A stretch of DNA of 64,000 bases from Sulfurimonadaceae bacterium (GCA_028683835.1 JAQUHB010000009.1:21102-85101), one strand, 5' to 3'. Positions 41,033 to 52,027 are shown, counted from the first letter of the stretch. Made by a program: numbers and translations. Notes: generated from the letters alone by a model not told the origin.

Positions 41033-42070
41033 TTACTTGCCCTTAGCACTTGAAATAGAGTGGATATATTGGTAATCTACGCTTGCTCTTTTTCTTTCTG
41101 GCAAAGATTTCAAAAGCTCACTGATTGTTTTTGAAAAATCAGCAAAGAGGTAGTTTGCCATCGATCCTGGAATCGGGTTGATCTCGTTAAGATACACTTC
41201 GCCTTCAACAACAAAGAAATCACAACGGATAAGCGCACCCTCAAAAAGATTTGTATAGATTTTTCTAAATGTGTCTTGAAGATCGGTTACGAGCTTATCA
41301 CCTATCTCTGCACTTGAAACAGTTGCAGAACGTGAGAAATCCATATATTTTTTCTCAAAATCCAAAAACTCATTTTTTTGAGGCTCTTCGACGATAGAAA
41401 AATTGAGCTTGCCATCTAGCATACAACCAGCTAAGTTATACTCTTTAACACCATTGATAAAAGGTTCTATTAAAACATTTTCATCAAACTCAAAAGCCAC
41501 GTCAAGTGCATAATCAAGCTCACTTTCACTTTTTACGATACTCACCCCAATACTGCTTCCAAGACGTGCAGGTTTAATAATCACAGGATATTCTAAACCT
41601 ATCTTTCTTTCGTCGTTTTTGTTCATAGTTTCATACGCAACACTCTTTACATGTAGAGCATCACAGAGATATTTTGTATAACGTTTATCAAAGCTGAAAA
41701 CACAAGCATCGGTACGAGGCCCAATAAAAGGAATATGGTAAAAGTCTAATAGTGAAGCGATGATACCGTCTTCGCCATCAGCGCCGTGAATAAGATTTAA
41801 AACGGTCGTGCCGACCACTTCACTTGAAAAAAGTGATTTCTTTTCAAATCCACCTCTCATGAGAGAGAGTTTTGGCATCTTTTTATGTTCACCTTTTGAG
41901 AAAGTGACGGCTTTCATCTTTGAAGCATCGATCTGATAAAAAGTATGGTCTTGGTCACAAAAAATAAACTCTAGTTTAAATCCGCGTAGTTTCTCTTTGA
42001 CCGTAATTGCACTGACGATACTGATCTCATGTTCAAAACTTGCTCCGCCAAATAATATTGCTAATTTCAC
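41033..42070 (-). CDS. ddl: D-alanine--D-alanine ligase
   Basis: LFGGASFEHEISIVSA, KPARLGSSIGVSIV, LNEINPIPGSMANYLF. Confidence 0.95.
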   Translation of the reverse strand: MKLAILFGGASFEHEISIVSAITVKEKLRGFKLEFIFCDQDHTFYQIDASKMKAVTFSKGEHKKMPKLSLMRGGFEKKSLFSSEVVGTTVLNLIHGADGEDGIIASLLDFYHIPFIGPRTDACVFSFDKRYTKYLCDALHVKSVAYETMNKNDERKIGLEYPVIIKPARLGSSIGVSIVKSESELDYALDVAFEFDENVLIEPFINGVKEYNLAGCMLDGKLNFSIVEEPQKNEFLDFEKKYMDFSRSATVSSAEIGDKLVTDLQDTFRKIYTNLFEGALIRCDFFVVEGEVYLNEINPIPGSMANYLFADFSKTISELLKSLPERKRASVDYQYIHSISSAKGK

Positions 42071-42079
42071 TTTATTCCT

Positions 42080-42646
42080 TTATATTTTTTGTAATTTTTT
42101 TAATGCTTCTCGCACAAGAGGTGCGGTCTCTTCACTCGTACAACTACTTAACACTTTTAATATCTGATCTTTTTTAAATCCTAGACTCTCGAGTGCCAAT
42201 GTCGCATCATTTATGGCAGTCGAATCCGCGGCAGAATCATTTGAGATCAGAATTGTATCAAAACCGCTGAGTTCTACCAAGATACGCCCTGCATTTTTTG
42301 GACCGATCCCCGGAACTTTTTTTAGTCCGTTGATATCGCCGTTGTTGATAATGGCTGCAAAAGCTGATGGTGTAAATGTCGAACAAATAGCCATAGCAAC
42401 TTTTGGCCCTACTCCGTTGATTTTAATAAGACGCTCAAAAAGCACTTTTTCAGATTTTTCCATGAAGCCATACAAAAGCTGGGCATCTTCACGAATGATA
42501 TGGGAAGTAAAAAGTTTAATCCTCTCTTTTTGCAACGCCGAGTAGCTCTGCAAAGAGATAAACACTTCATAAACAATGCCGTTTACGTTTACATGTACAA
42601 CACTTGGATCTTTATATTCGATAACGCCCTCAACTCCGACTATCAT
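42080..42646 (-). CDS. ruvA: Holliday junction branch migration protein RuvA
   Basis: [16 protein letters not shown] and [19 protein letters not shown] HhH motifs; OB-fold N-terminus. Confidence 0.95.
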   Translation of the reverse strand: MIVGVEGVIEYKDPSVVHVNVNGIVYEVFISLQSYSALQKERIKLFTSHIIREDAQLLYGFMEKSEKVLFERLIKINGVGPKVAMAICSTFTPSAFAAIINNGDINGLKKVPGIGPKNAGRILVELSGFDTILISNDSAADSTAINDATLALESLGFKKDQILKVLSSCTSEETAPLVREALKKLQKI

Positions 42647-44547
42647 TCTTTTACCGCTTTTATCAGGTACTCATCATCTTCTGTTTTTATAAGAGCAAAA
42701 ATTTTATCCAATGAGCCCTCACGAGGAGAATAGACAACATCCATCGGTGGATTTATAAGCTTAAAACGTATCTCATTATAGCCGACCCATTTGTCTCTAT
42801 TTATCACTCTTGCATTATAGATGTCTTCTTGTAGTGTAATAATAGCTATATTGATTTTATCTTTATAGTCTTTTTTTTCAATCTCTTCAGCAATAAGATC
42901 AGTTAGGTTTTGTTGCAATTTTTGATACTGCTGAAACGATTTTACGAAAGCAGCAGGCATTGCAATATTATTTTTTTTATAATGTATAAGCTTCTTTTTC
43001 ACTTCTATAAAACTGCTTTCATTGTTTTTAAGAACCATCTTATACTTTTCTATCTCTTTTTTCAAAAATCTCAGTCTTTCATCCAGTACTGCGATCTCCT
43101 GCTCTTTATCATCAACATTTTCATTCATCGATTCAATTGCAAGAGGATCGATAATAAACTTGTTTTCACTGCCCTGCATCTTTTTAATCTCTATGAGATG
43201 GTTGGCAGTTATGTTGACATGAGAACCCAAAAGATCGATAGTCACATCTTTTGCCTTAACATTTCCACCGATTGCTTGAGCTATATTTACAACATTTGCG
43301 ACAACACTTCCTTGTTCAAGCCTTGTGATATGCACATTTATTCCTCGTGCCTCACCTTTATGGATATTGATGGAAAGTTCATCTGCTTCAATGTAAGAGG
43401 TTTTATGTGTTTGCCCATCGACATTCGCTTTTTTAGCATGAACTCTGGCATGAGAACCTACATTGCCATCAATATCGATCTCGCTTACTTCCACATCCAT
43501 ACCCGTACCAACGGCGTCTTTAAAGATATCATTCTCTTTAACTTTTAAAGTTACGTCCGCATCAAACTTTGTCTCTATAGAGCCTGTTGCTTTAAAACTT
43601 ATTTCTTCAAGATCAAGTTCATCGCGGATATCATAAGTATCATTTTCAAAAACAATATAGCCATTTTCTATCGCTTTATACAATACACTCTCTGGAGTAT
43701 CGATTACAGCTATTTTCTCACTTACTTTAAAAGTTGGTTCATTTGTCGTAACAGGTTCCTTCGCTGCAAGAAATTCACCTCTGCAGTTACGTCCAGAACT
43801 CCCTTTTTTTGGTTTAATATATTCTATAAGCAATTCATCTTTTACAACACTTATGACATAATTTCTTTTTGAATAATCAATTTTTTTTGCATCTTCTTTC
43901 TCACCTCTTTCTTTAAAGTGCAGTATGATTTCATCATTAATGGTCGGTTCAGGTTCCACGCCCTCTGCAACGATGAGAACTTCATTTTTTTCAAACTTGA
44001 GTCCCTTGTTTACGATCATACTAGCGTTAAGTTTTGACGCAACATCACCTAGCATCTCATCAAAAAGTCCGACCAAAAGATTTGCACGGATCTTTTTTTT
44101 GTTCACAAGTTCTAAAAAATCTTCGGTAAAAGTTTCAACAAATGGTGCGCTCGAGCCCTGCTTAATCGTTAGAAAAACTTTGCACATTGTTGCATTTACA
44201 CCTACAGAAAATGCCAATTTATCGTATGCAGGTCTTGGCTTTTTTGTAAAAACCTCTATCTCATAAGTTTGTTTAATTTCAAAATCAGGATTCAGTAGCA
44301 GATCGTCATGACTAAGCTCTTTTAATTTGGTTGATGTGATCTCATTAAACAACTCATTATTCGAAGAAGATTTTTTACGGGTTAATGTCTGCATCTCTAA
44401 AATATTAAAATCTAAAGTTGCAAGATCAACTCTGTTAGAAGATGCAATATTGGTAAGTTCTTTTGTAACATTATCCGTTTTAACCACAATGGGACGGATA
44501 GTTTTTTGCTTAGTATCATTCTCGTTATTAGAACCAAAAAATGCCAT
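42643..44547 (-). CDS. FapA (DUF342) family protein
   Basis: Central beta-helix-like FapA region ([55 protein letters not shown]) and C-terminal coiled coil. Confidence 0.85.
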   Translation of the reverse strand: MAFFGSNNENDTKQKTIRPIVVKTDNVTKELTNIASSNRVDLATLDFNILEMQTLTRKKSSSNNELFNEITSTKLKELSHDDLLLNPDFEIKQTYEIEVFTKKPRPAYDKLAFSVGVNATMCKVFLTIKQGSSAPFVETFTEDFLELVNKKKIRANLLVGLFDEMLGDVASKLNASMIVNKGLKFEKNEVLIVAEGVEPEPTINDEIILHFKERGEKEDAKKIDYSKRNYVISVVKDELLIEYIKPKKGSSGRNCRGEFLAAKEPVTTNEPTFKVSEKIAVIDTPESVLYKAIENGYIVFENDTYDIRDELDLEEISFKATGSIETKFDADVTLKVKENDIFKDAVGTGMDVEVSEIDIDGNVGSHARVHAKKANVDGQTHKTSYIEADELSINIHKGEARGINVHITRLEQGSVVANVVNIAQAIGGNVKAKDVTIDLLGSHVNITANHLIEIKKMQGSENKFIIDPLAIESMNENVDDKEQEIAVLDERLRFLKKEIEKYKMVLKNNESSFIEVKKKLIHYKKNNIAMPAAFVKSFQQYQKLQQNLTDLIAEEIEKKDYKDKINIAIITLQEDIYNARVINRDKWVGYNEIRFKLINPPMDVVYSPREGSLDKIFALIKTEDDEYLIKAVKE

Positions 44548-44634
44548 GATCTTCTCTCTTTGTATTTAAGGAGTTCTATTTTAGTATCATCTTTGTTAAA
44601 CTATTGTAAAATTCACAAAAAATTAAAGAATACT

Positions 44635-46041
44635 ATGTTTAAAGCAATTTTTACCAACGGTTTTGGAATACTTTTTTCAAGGGTTCTCGGTTTTATACGA
44701 GATCTTTTGACCGCTTCTATTCTAGGAGCCAATATCTACAGCGATATTTTTTTCATAGCCTTTAAACTTCCAAATCTTTTTCGTCGTATTTTTGCCGAAG
44801 GTGCATTTACTCAGGTGTTTTTGCCCTCATTTACCCGTTCTACGAAAAAAAGCCTTTTCTCCGTGCATATTTTTGTGATCTTTCTTTCCATCATTTTACT
44901 TCTCTCATTTTTAGTGACCATTTTTTCAAGTTTTGCCACAAAGATGCTGGCTGTAGGTTTTGATGAAAAGACGATCAGTATCGCGGCACCTTATGTAGCG
45001 ATAAATTTTTACTATCTTCCGCTTATTTTTGCCGTTACATTTTTTAGTACACTTTTACAGTATAAACACTATTTTGGCGTTACGGCGTTTTCAACAGGAT
45101 TATTAAACATCACGCTAATCGCGGCTTTGTATCTCTCAAAAGGCTCTTCTCAAGGTATCATTGTTACTTATCTCAGCTGGGGCGTTATTGCGGGTGGAAT
45201 TCTTCAACTTCTCGTGCATATCTGGGCGGTTCATCGACTCGGATTTTCAAAAATGCTTCTTGGAGGACTTAAATATTTTAAGAGAAAATCCTTACATGTA
45301 AAGAGTGAGACCAAGCAGTTTCGCAAACAATTTCTACCTGCCATGTGGGGAAATTCCGGTGCACAATTTTCATCATTTTTAGATACTTGGCTAGCTTCTT
45401 TTTTAGTCAGCGGATCGATCAGTTATCTTTACTATGCCAACCGCATTTTTCAGCTTCCCCTTGCACTTTTTGCTATTGCGACATCCATCGCTATTTTTCC
45501 TCGAATTTCAAGATTATTAAAAAATGATGATGAAAAAAGAGCGCATGAATATATGAGAAAAGCTTTTTGGTTTTTAGCGTATATCCTAACTTTTAGTACC
45601 CTTTTTGGCTGGGTTCTTGCAGATGAGATTATCAAAATACTTTTTCAGCGTGGCGCATTTACTAGCCAAGATACCGCAACAACCTCGATGGTGCTCAAAA
45701 TGTATATGATCGGTTTACTGCCGTTTGGTTTAACCAAACTCTTTTCACTGTGGTTATATGCTAAACAACAACAAATGAAAGCCGCAAAGATCACCACTTT
45801 TTCCCTCTTGGCAGATATTATATTTTCTGTCACTTTTGTTTCATATCTAGGTGTTGTCGGACTTGCACTTGGAACGACTATCAGCGGAATCGTAAGTTTC
45901 ATTTTGACGCTTCGAGTTTTTGGGGCGAAACCGTTTTTAAATATTTTTCTCACAAAACATGCTCTGTATTTACTTAGCGGATCTGTTGTTTTGACTATTT
46001 TATTATTACTACTTAAGGAGTTCTTACATGTACATATTTGA
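44635..46041 (+). CDS. murJ: Lipid II flippase MurJ
   Basis: MFKAIFTNGFGILFSRVLGFIRDLLTASILGAN; start moved from 44506 to internal Met at 44635. Confidence 0.93.
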   Translation: MFKAIFTNGFGILFSRVLGFIRDLLTASILGANIYSDIFFIAFKLPNLFRRIFAEGAFTQVFLPSFTRSTKKSLFSVHIFVIFLSIILLLSFLVTIFSSFATKMLAVGFDEKTISIAAPYVAINFYYLPLIFAVTFFSTLLQYKHYFGVTAFSTGLLNITLIAALYLSKGSSQGIIVTYLSWGVIAGGILQLLVHIWAVHRLGFSKMLLGGLKYFKRKSLHVKSETKQFRKQFLPAMWGNSGAQFSSFLDTWLASFLVSGSISYLYYANRIFQLPLALFAIATSIAIFPRISRLLKNDDEKRAHEYMRKAFWFLAYILTFSTLFGWVLADEIIKILFQRGAFTSQDTATTSMVLKMYMIGLLPFGLTKLFSLWLYAKQQQMKAAKITTFSLLADIIFSVTFVSYLGVVGLALGTTISGIVSFILTLRVFGAKPFLNIFLTKHALYLLSGSVVLTILLLLLKEFLHVHI

Positions 46042-47434
46042 CAGTGTTCAAAAGATAAAAAGAGAGTTTATCTCTCTTAAAAAAAATGAAGTTTCTTTGT
46101 ATGTTTGTGGCCCTACAGTGTATGATGATGCACACCTTGGTCACGCGAAAAGTGCTCTTGTTTTTGACTTGCTTTCTCGTGTTTTAAGAGCTGAAGGTTA
46201 CCATGTCAAATATGCAAGAAACATTACAGATATCGATGATAAAATCATCAAAAAAGCTTCAGAGCTTGGCGTGAGTATCAAAGAGATCACAGACAAATAC
46301 ACCGAAGCGTATCACGTAGATATGGCGCATCTTGGGATACAGAGACCAGATATTGAGCCAAAAGCCACCGAATCACTAGATGCGATGTTTCTTATGATAC
46401 AAAATCTCCTAGATCGTGGGCATGCCTATCAGATAAGTAACGGTGACATCTATTTTGACACGGTAAGCGACGCTGAGTATCTCAGTATATCGCACAGAGT
46501 TCAAAACGAAGATGAGAAGCAAAACAGGGTTTTAAACTCCGATGAGAAAAAAAACAGTGCAGATTTTGCCCTTTGGAAAAGTGTAAATGACGGTGATATC
46601 AGTTTTGACTCTCCTTTTGGCAAAGGTCGTCCGGGGTGGCACTTAGAGTGTTCTGCGATGATTGAAAAGCACCTTGCATGCGAGAATGTCAGCAAATACG
46701 CTATCGACATCCACGGCGGCGGTGCTGACCTTCTTTTTCCTCATCATGAAAATGAAGCCGCACAGACACGATGTTCTACAAATCACGAAATTGCGGCGTA
46801 TTGGATGCATAACGGTTTTGTAAACATCGACGGAGAAAAGATGAGCAAGAGTCTTGGAAACAGCTTTTTTATCAAAGACGCGCTCAAAATCTATGATGGA
46901 GAACTGCTTCGTTTTTATCTACTTTCAACACATTATAGAAGTAATTTCAACTTCAACGACGAGGATCTTTTAGCTTCTAAAAAACGTCTTGACAAACTCT
47001 ATCGCTTGAAAAAACGTCTCTTTGGTTTGGAAGTTCATTCTGATATGCAAACAGCTTTTAAAACAAAACTTCTTCACGCACTCAAAGATGATCTCAACGT
47101 TTCTACTGCACTCTCAGTGATCGATGAGATGATCTCGTCCGTCAATGAAACGCTAGATTCTGCGGGCAAACATAAAGAGCTTAAACGCGAAGCTATGATA
47201 GATATGGCTTACATCGAAGAACTTTTAGGTTTTGGTCTTCAAAATCCATTTGAGTATTTTCAAACAGGTGTTGATAAAGAGACAAGAGAAAAGTTACAAG
47301 AGCTTATAGAAAAGAGAAATATTGCTAAAAAAGAAAAAGATTTTGCAACTTCTGATAGCTTAAGAGATGAAATCTTAAGCTACGGTGTAACGATAATGGA
47401 CACGCCACAGGGCACATTTTGGGAAAGGGTTTAA
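46028..47434 (+). CDS. cysS: Cysteinyl-tRNA synthetase
   Basis: YVCGPTVYDDAHLGHAKSALVFDLL, KMSKSLGNSF; overlaps murJ 3' end. Confidence 0.96.
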   Translation: MYIFDSVQKIKREFISLKKNEVSLYVCGPTVYDDAHLGHAKSALVFDLLSRVLRAEGYHVKYARNITDIDDKIIKKASELGVSIKEITDKYTEAYHVDMAHLGIQRPDIEPKATESLDAMFLMIQNLLDRGHAYQISNGDIYFDTVSDAEYLSISHRVQNEDEKQNRVLNSDEKKNSADFALWKSVNDGDISFDSPFGKGRPGWHLECSAMIEKHLACENVSKYAIDIHGGGADLLFPHHENEAAQTRCSTNHEIAAYWMHNGFVNIDGEKMSKSLGNSFFIKDALKIYDGELLRFYLLSTHYRSNFNFNDEDLLASKKRLDKLYRLKKRLFGLEVHSDMQTAFKTKLLHALKDDLNVSTALSVIDEMISSVNETLDSAGKHKELKREAMIDMAYIEELLGFGLQNPFEYFQTGVDKETREKLQELIEKRNIAKKEKDFATSDSLRDEILSYGVTIMDTPQGTFWERV

Positions 47435-47469
47435 ACGCAACCACTTAACCATGTAAGGGATAGTTTACC

Positions 47470-47485
47470 TTTTTTTTTGTATAAT
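47470..47485 (+). promoter_or_regulatory. Putative pyrD promoter: T9 tract, G, TATAAT
   Basis: CC-TTTTTTTTT-G-TATAAT-GACAG about 35 bp upstream of the pyrD ATG. Confidence 0.45.
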
Positions 47486-47519
47486 GACAGACTTTTAAAC
47501 ATGGTGGGTGACTAATAAA

Positions 47520-48578
47520 ATGATTGATTACGATAATTTGAAGCAATGGCTTTTTAAGCTTGATCCTGAGAACGCGCACCATCTCGCTGAGTTTTGTTTA
47601 AGAACCCCAAACATCTGTCCTAACATTTTTAACAGCTTTTTAAATGATCACTTCGTTACAAGTCCAGTTTTGCAACAAAATATTTTTGGAGTTGATTTTT
47701 TAAATCCGATAGGCCTTGGTGCTGGATTTGATAAAAATGCCACTATGATCCGTGGAATTCAAATACTTGGATTTGGATATACCGAGATAGGAACTGTCAC
47801 GCCAAGAGCTCAAGGCGGCAATCCTAAACCAAGAATGTTTCGTCATATAGATGAAGAAACGCTTCAAAATGCGATGGGTTTTAACAATGAAGGTCTTTTA
47901 AAAGTTCAACGTAGACTTCAAAAAAGATACCCTTTTTCTACGCCTATCGGTATTAACATCGGAAAAAACAAAACAACATCGGAAAAAGATGCTCTTGGTG
48001 ATTACACAAAACTCATTCGTGGGTTACATGAACTTGGAGATTACATAGTAATTAATATCTCTTCTCCAAATACTCCAGGGCTTCGTGATTTACAAAATGA
48101 AGAGTTTATAACAGCACTTTTTTCTGAAGCAAAAGAGATCACAGGGAAGCCTATACTTCTTAAAATCGCGCCTGATATGAGCACACAACAAGCGGTAGAT
48201 CTCACATCTCTTGCTGTTGAAAAAGGTGCAGATGGGATTATCGCTACTAACACGACTATTGATTATTCATTAGTTCCGCATCCTGAAAAGATAGGCGGAC
48301 TCAGCGGTGCTGTCTTAAAACAAAAAAGCTTTGAGATCTTTGATGCCATCGCAAAGGAACTCTATGGTAAAACCACCCTCATCTCTGTTGGCGGGATCGA
48401 TTCTGCACATGAAGCGTATAAACGTATCAAAGCGGGTGCATCTTTAGTACAAATATATACAGGACTGGTTTTTGGAGGTCCAGATATGATACGAGATATC
48501 AATCTTGAACTGATCGATCTCATCCAAGAAGATGGATACACAAATATAACGCAAGCTATCGGTGCGAATCGAAGATGA
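47520..48578 (+). CDS. pyrD: Dihydroorotate dehydrogenase (quinone), class 2
   Basis: NPIGLGAGFDKNATMIRGIQILGFGYTEIGTVTPRAQGGNPKPRMFR; ATG preferred at 47520 over the listed GTG at 47508. Confidence 0.94.
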   Translation: MIDYDNLKQWLFKLDPENAHHLAEFCLRTPNICPNIFNSFLNDHFVTSPVLQQNIFGVDFLNPIGLGAGFDKNATMIRGIQILGFGYTEIGTVTPRAQGGNPKPRMFRHIDEETLQNAMGFNNEGLLKVQRRLQKRYPFSTPIGINIGKNKTTSEKDALGDYTKLIRGLHELGDYIVINISSPNTPGLRDLQNEEFITALFSEAKEITGKPILLKIAPDMSTQQAVDLTSLAVEKGADGIIATNTTIDYSLVPHPEKIGGLSGAVLKQKSFEIFDAIAKELYGKTTLISVGGIDSAHEAYKRIKAGASLVQIYTGLVFGGPDMIRDINLELIDLIQEDGYTNITQAIGANRR

Positions 48579-49957
48579 AAACAATAGCTGCAATCATTAC
48601 AGTATTGCTCATTACGATGGGCATTGGTTATGTTTTGAAAAACAATAAAAAAACAGAAATAAAAGAGAGCACAGTGAATCAAAAAAATAAAATATCGTCA
48701 CTCCCGGGATATGAAACTTTAACATTAGAAAATGGCTTACAGATAGTTGTCATTCCTATGCATAATAACTCAAATGTCATCTCAACTGATATTTTCTATA
48801 AAGTTGGAAGTAGAAATGAAGTGATGGGTAAAACAGGTATTGCTCATATGCTTGAACACATGAACTTTAAATCTACAAAAAACCTTGCGGCTGGCGAGTT
48901 TGATAAAGAGGTTAAAAGTGTTGGCGGTCTCAACAACGCATCGACTGGATTCGACTATACGCATTACTATATCAAATCAAGCACTCAAAATCTTGACAAA
49001 TCGCTCTCTCTTTTTGCGGAACTGATGAAAAATCTCAATCTTAAAGATGATGAGTTTCAACCAGAGCGTAAAGTTGTAGCAGAAGAGAGACGTTGGAGAA
49101 CAGATAATTCACCTATTGGTTATCTTTACTTTAGACTTTTTAACAATACTTATGTTTACCATCCTTACCACTGGACACCGATCGGTTTTATGAATGATAT
49201 TCAAACATGGACACTTAAAGATATTCAAGATTTTCATAAGACTTATTATCAACCAAAAAATGCTATCCTCATCGTTACTGGTGATGTAGATCCTAAAGAG
49301 GTTTTCAAAAGCGCTCAAAAAGAGTTTGAACTTATCAAAAATGAACTTCCTATTCCCGATGTGAAGTTTGTAGAACCCGAGCAAGATGGACCAAAAAGAG
49401 TGACTATCTATAAGGAAAGTGAAGTGGAGATGGTCGCTATCGCATTTCATATACCAAATTTTCAAAATCCGGATCAAGTAAAACTCTCAGCAATCAGCGC
49501 CCTTTTAAGTGATGGAAAAAGCAGCAGACTTTACAGTGATCTTGTAGATAAAAAACATCTCGTCAATCAGATCTACGCATACAATATGGAAAACAAAGAT
49601 CCGGGAATATTTCTCTTTTTAGCTTCATGTAATCCGGGTGTAAAAGCTGAAGATGTTGAAAATGAGATCAAAGCACAGATCGCACTTCTTGTAAATTCAG
49701 AAGTTTCGCAAGCTGAGCTTGATAAAGTAAAAATCAATACAAAATCAGAATTTATCTATTCATTAGAGAGTTCAACATCTGTTGCAGATCTTTTTGGAAG
49801 TTATCTTGCACGTGGAGATATAGCACCTTTAGAGCATTATGAAGAATCTATCAACAAGTTAACACTTGAAGATATACAAACAGCAGCAAAAAAATATTTT
49901 GATTTTTCAAAATCGACAACTGTTATTTTGAGAAAAAAACCTAAAGAGGACAAATAG
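48575..49957 (+). CDS. M16 family zinc metallopeptidase
   Basis: HMLEHMNFKST (HxxEH), R/Y region in the C-terminal half. Confidence 0.93.
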   Translation: MKTIAAIITVLLITMGIGYVLKNNKKTEIKESTVNQKNKISSLPGYETLTLENGLQIVVIPMHNNSNVISTDIFYKVGSRNEVMGKTGIAHMLEHMNFKSTKNLAAGEFDKEVKSVGGLNNASTGFDYTHYYIKSSTQNLDKSLSLFAELMKNLNLKDDEFQPERKVVAEERRWRTDNSPIGYLYFRLFNNTYVYHPYHWTPIGFMNDIQTWTLKDIQDFHKTYYQPKNAILIVTGDVDPKEVFKSAQKEFELIKNELPIPDVKFVEPEQDGPKRVTIYKESEVEMVAIAFHIPNFQNPDQVKLSAISALLSDGKSSRLYSDLVDKKHLVNQIYAYNMENKDPGIFLFLASCNPGVKAEDVENEIKAQIALLVNSEVSQAELDKVKINTKSEFIYSLESSTSVADLFGSYLARGDIAPLEHYEESINKLTLEDIQTAAKKYFDFSKSTTVILRKKPKEDK

Positions 49958-49958
49958 T

Positions 49959-50852
49959 ATGAAATTAGTCACCGGTTCAACAACTGCACTCATCACCCCA
50001 TTTAAAAATGGAAAACTTGATGAGAGCTCTTATGCAAAATTGATACAACGTCAAATCGACAACGGCATTGAGGCAGTATGTCCTGTCGGAACTACGGGAG
50101 AGAGTGCTACTCTTACTCATGATGAAGACAGAAGATGTATGGAGATTGCCGTAGAGGTCTGCCGTGGTACAAATGCAAAAGTCCTCGCAGGTGCTGGAAG
50201 CAATGCAACAGCTGAAGCGATACAAACAGCAAAAGTGGCACAAGAATGCGGCGTAGATGCTATCTTCTCTGTTGCTCCATACTATGTCAAACCTTCTCAA
50301 GAAGGGCTTTATCAACATTATAAGGCTATAGCAGAGTCAGTGCCTGATATGCCATTTATGCTTTACAATGTTCCAGGACGTACAGGTGTAGATATCTTGG
50401 CAGATACAGTGATAAGACTCTTTGATGATATACCAAATATTTATGGGATCAAAGAAGCAACTGGAAGTATAGAAAGATCAATAGAACTTCTTTCACGCAG
50501 ACCTGATCTTAAAGTCTTCAGCGGTGATGATGCTATCGACTATCCTATTTTAGCGAACGGTGGAGCGGGTATCACTTCTGTGACAAGCAATTTGCTTCCA
50601 GACCTCAAAAGTGAACTCGTTAGACTCGCACTCAGTGGTGATTATGCAGGTGCAAAAACGATCAATGATATGCTTTACCCTATCAACAAAGTGCTCTTTA
50701 TAGAATCAAATCCAATCATGATAAAAGCGGCTATGTATGTAGCAGGACTCATCGATACACTTGAATACAGACTGCCTCTTGTTCCTCCAAGTGCTGAAAA
50801 TTTGAAAAAACTAGAAGCTGTTATGAAAAACTATACGATTAAAGGATTGTAA
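49959..50852 (+). CDS. dapA: 4-hydroxy-tetrahydrodipicolinate synthase
   Basis: GSTTALITPFKNGKLDE, VCPVGTTGESATLTHDE, YNVPGRTGVDI, GIKEATGS. Confidence 0.96.
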   Translation: MKLVTGSTTALITPFKNGKLDESSYAKLIQRQIDNGIEAVCPVGTTGESATLTHDEDRRCMEIAVEVCRGTNAKVLAGAGSNATAEAIQTAKVAQECGVDAIFSVAPYYVKPSQEGLYQHYKAIAESVPDMPFMLYNVPGRTGVDILADTVIRLFDDIPNIYGIKEATGSIERSIELLSRRPDLKVFSGDDAIDYPILANGGAGITSVTSNLLPDLKSELVRLALSGDYAGAKTINDMLYPINKVLFIESNPIMIKAAMYVAGLIDTLEYRLPLVPPSAENLKKLEAVMKNYTIKGL

Positions 50853-51622
50853 TGATGACTGGAAAGACTCTGTTTATAAGTGGTGGAACTCGTGGAATCG
50901 GAAAAGCTATTGTTTACGCTTTCGCTGCACAAGGGTGTAATGTCGCGTTTACTTATGCATCAAGTGCTGATACTGCAAATGAGATCATCGCAGATATTGA
51001 ATCAAAATATGGCATAAAGGCAAAAGCATATATGCTCAATATCTTAGAGCCTGACACATATAAAGAGGTTTATGCATTATTTGATCAGGATTTTGACCGC
51101 CTTGACTTTTTCATCTCCAATGCAATCATCTCAGGGCGCGCAGTTGTCGGTGGATTTGGTCCATTTATGCGTCTCAAACCAAAGGGTTTAAACAATATCT
51201 ATATCGCTACGGTTGATGCTTTTGTCGTGGGTGCTCAAGAAGCGGCAAAACGTATGGAAAAAGTGGGTGGAGGAAGTATTATCTCTATGAGCTCAACAGG
51301 AAACTTGGTATACACTCCAAACTATGCAGGTCACGGAACTAACAAAGCGGCAGTCGAAGCCATGGTGCGTTACGCGGCGGCTGAACTTGGTGAAAAAGGG
51401 ATTCGTGTTAATGCAGTCAGTGGCGGTCCTATCGATACAGACGCATTAAAAGCGTTTCCAAACTATGAAGAGGTGAAAGAAGAAGTAGTAAGACGTTCAC
51501 CACTCAGCAGAATGGGTGAAGCAGAAGATCTTACCGGTGCGTGTATGTTTTTATGCTCAGACGCATCTTCATGGATGACAGGGCAAACTGTTGTTATCGA
51601 TGGTGGAACAACATTCCAATAA
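50852..51622 (+). CDS. Short-chain dehydrogenase/reductase (enoyl-ACP reductase-like)
   Basis: LFISGGTRGIGKAIVYAF; YAGHGTNKAAVEAM; C-terminal MTGQTVVIDGG. Confidence 0.9.
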   Translation: MMTGKTLFISGGTRGIGKAIVYAFAAQGCNVAFTYASSADTANEIIADIESKYGIKAKAYMLNILEPDTYKEVYALFDQDFDRLDFFISNAIISGRAVVGGFGPFMRLKPKGLNNIYIATVDAFVVGAQEAAKRMEKVGGGSIISMSSTGNLVYTPNYAGHGTNKAAVEAMVRYAAAELGEKGIRVNAVSGGPIDTDALKAFPNYEEVKEEVVRRSPLSRMGEAEDLTGACMFLCSDASSWMTGQTVVIDGGTTFQ

Positions 51623-51652
51623 ATTACAAAAGGCTTACCAGCCTCTTGTAAT
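51623..51652. terminator. Bidirectional hairpin between convergent genes; cytochrome stop codon at the loop
   Basis: ATTACAA-a-AGGCT-TACC-AGCCT-c-TTGTAAT; minus-strand stop codon at 51635-51637. Confidence 0.6.
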
Positions 51653-52027
51653 AGCATGGCAATGTGTACAGCTATGAATTACACCAGAATAAGCATCTGC
51701 AGCGTTTACAGTACTGTTTTCATCAATAAAATCTTTCATTTTAACTAGATACATATTTAAATTTTTTGCACTTATATAAGCAATCGTTGCATATTTTTTC
51801 TTTTCCGAAGGTAAAATTGATTCAGCACATTTGGCATCTTGAAATATATTGTTTGCTTGTTGAATCTTTGTAATACCACTTAAAATTGATTCTTTGTTAT
51901 TATATAAAAATCCATCTTGTATAAGAATCATTCCATCTCTCATATTTTTCATATTCAAAGGAATATCCTCACTTGCATGGACTCCAATAGCACCCAATAA
52001 GCTTAAACTTATCAATAGTTTTTTCAT
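51635..52027 (-). CDS. Small periplasmic cytochrome c'-like (class II) c-type cytochrome
   Basis: Signal peptide; helical body; single C-terminal CTHCH heme motif (HSCTHCHAITRGW). Confidence 0.7.
   Translation of the reverse strand: MKKLLISLSLLGAIGVHASEDIPLNMKNMRDGMILIQDGFLYNNKESILSGITKIQQANNIFQDAKCAESILPSEKKKYATIAYISAKNLNMYLVKMKDFIDENSTVNAADAYSGVIHSCTHCHAITRGW

Noticed and set aside
42910-43548. 212-aa plus-strand ORF opposite the fapA-like gene
   Set aside because: Antisense to a long, well-supported CDS; low-complexity, Phe/Leu/Ile-rich translation with no domain resemblance.
44506-44634. N-terminal extension of the murJ ORF in the ORF track
   Set aside because: The upstream portion overlaps the divergent fapA-like gene start; MurJ homology begins at MFKAIFTNGFGILFSRVLG (44635).
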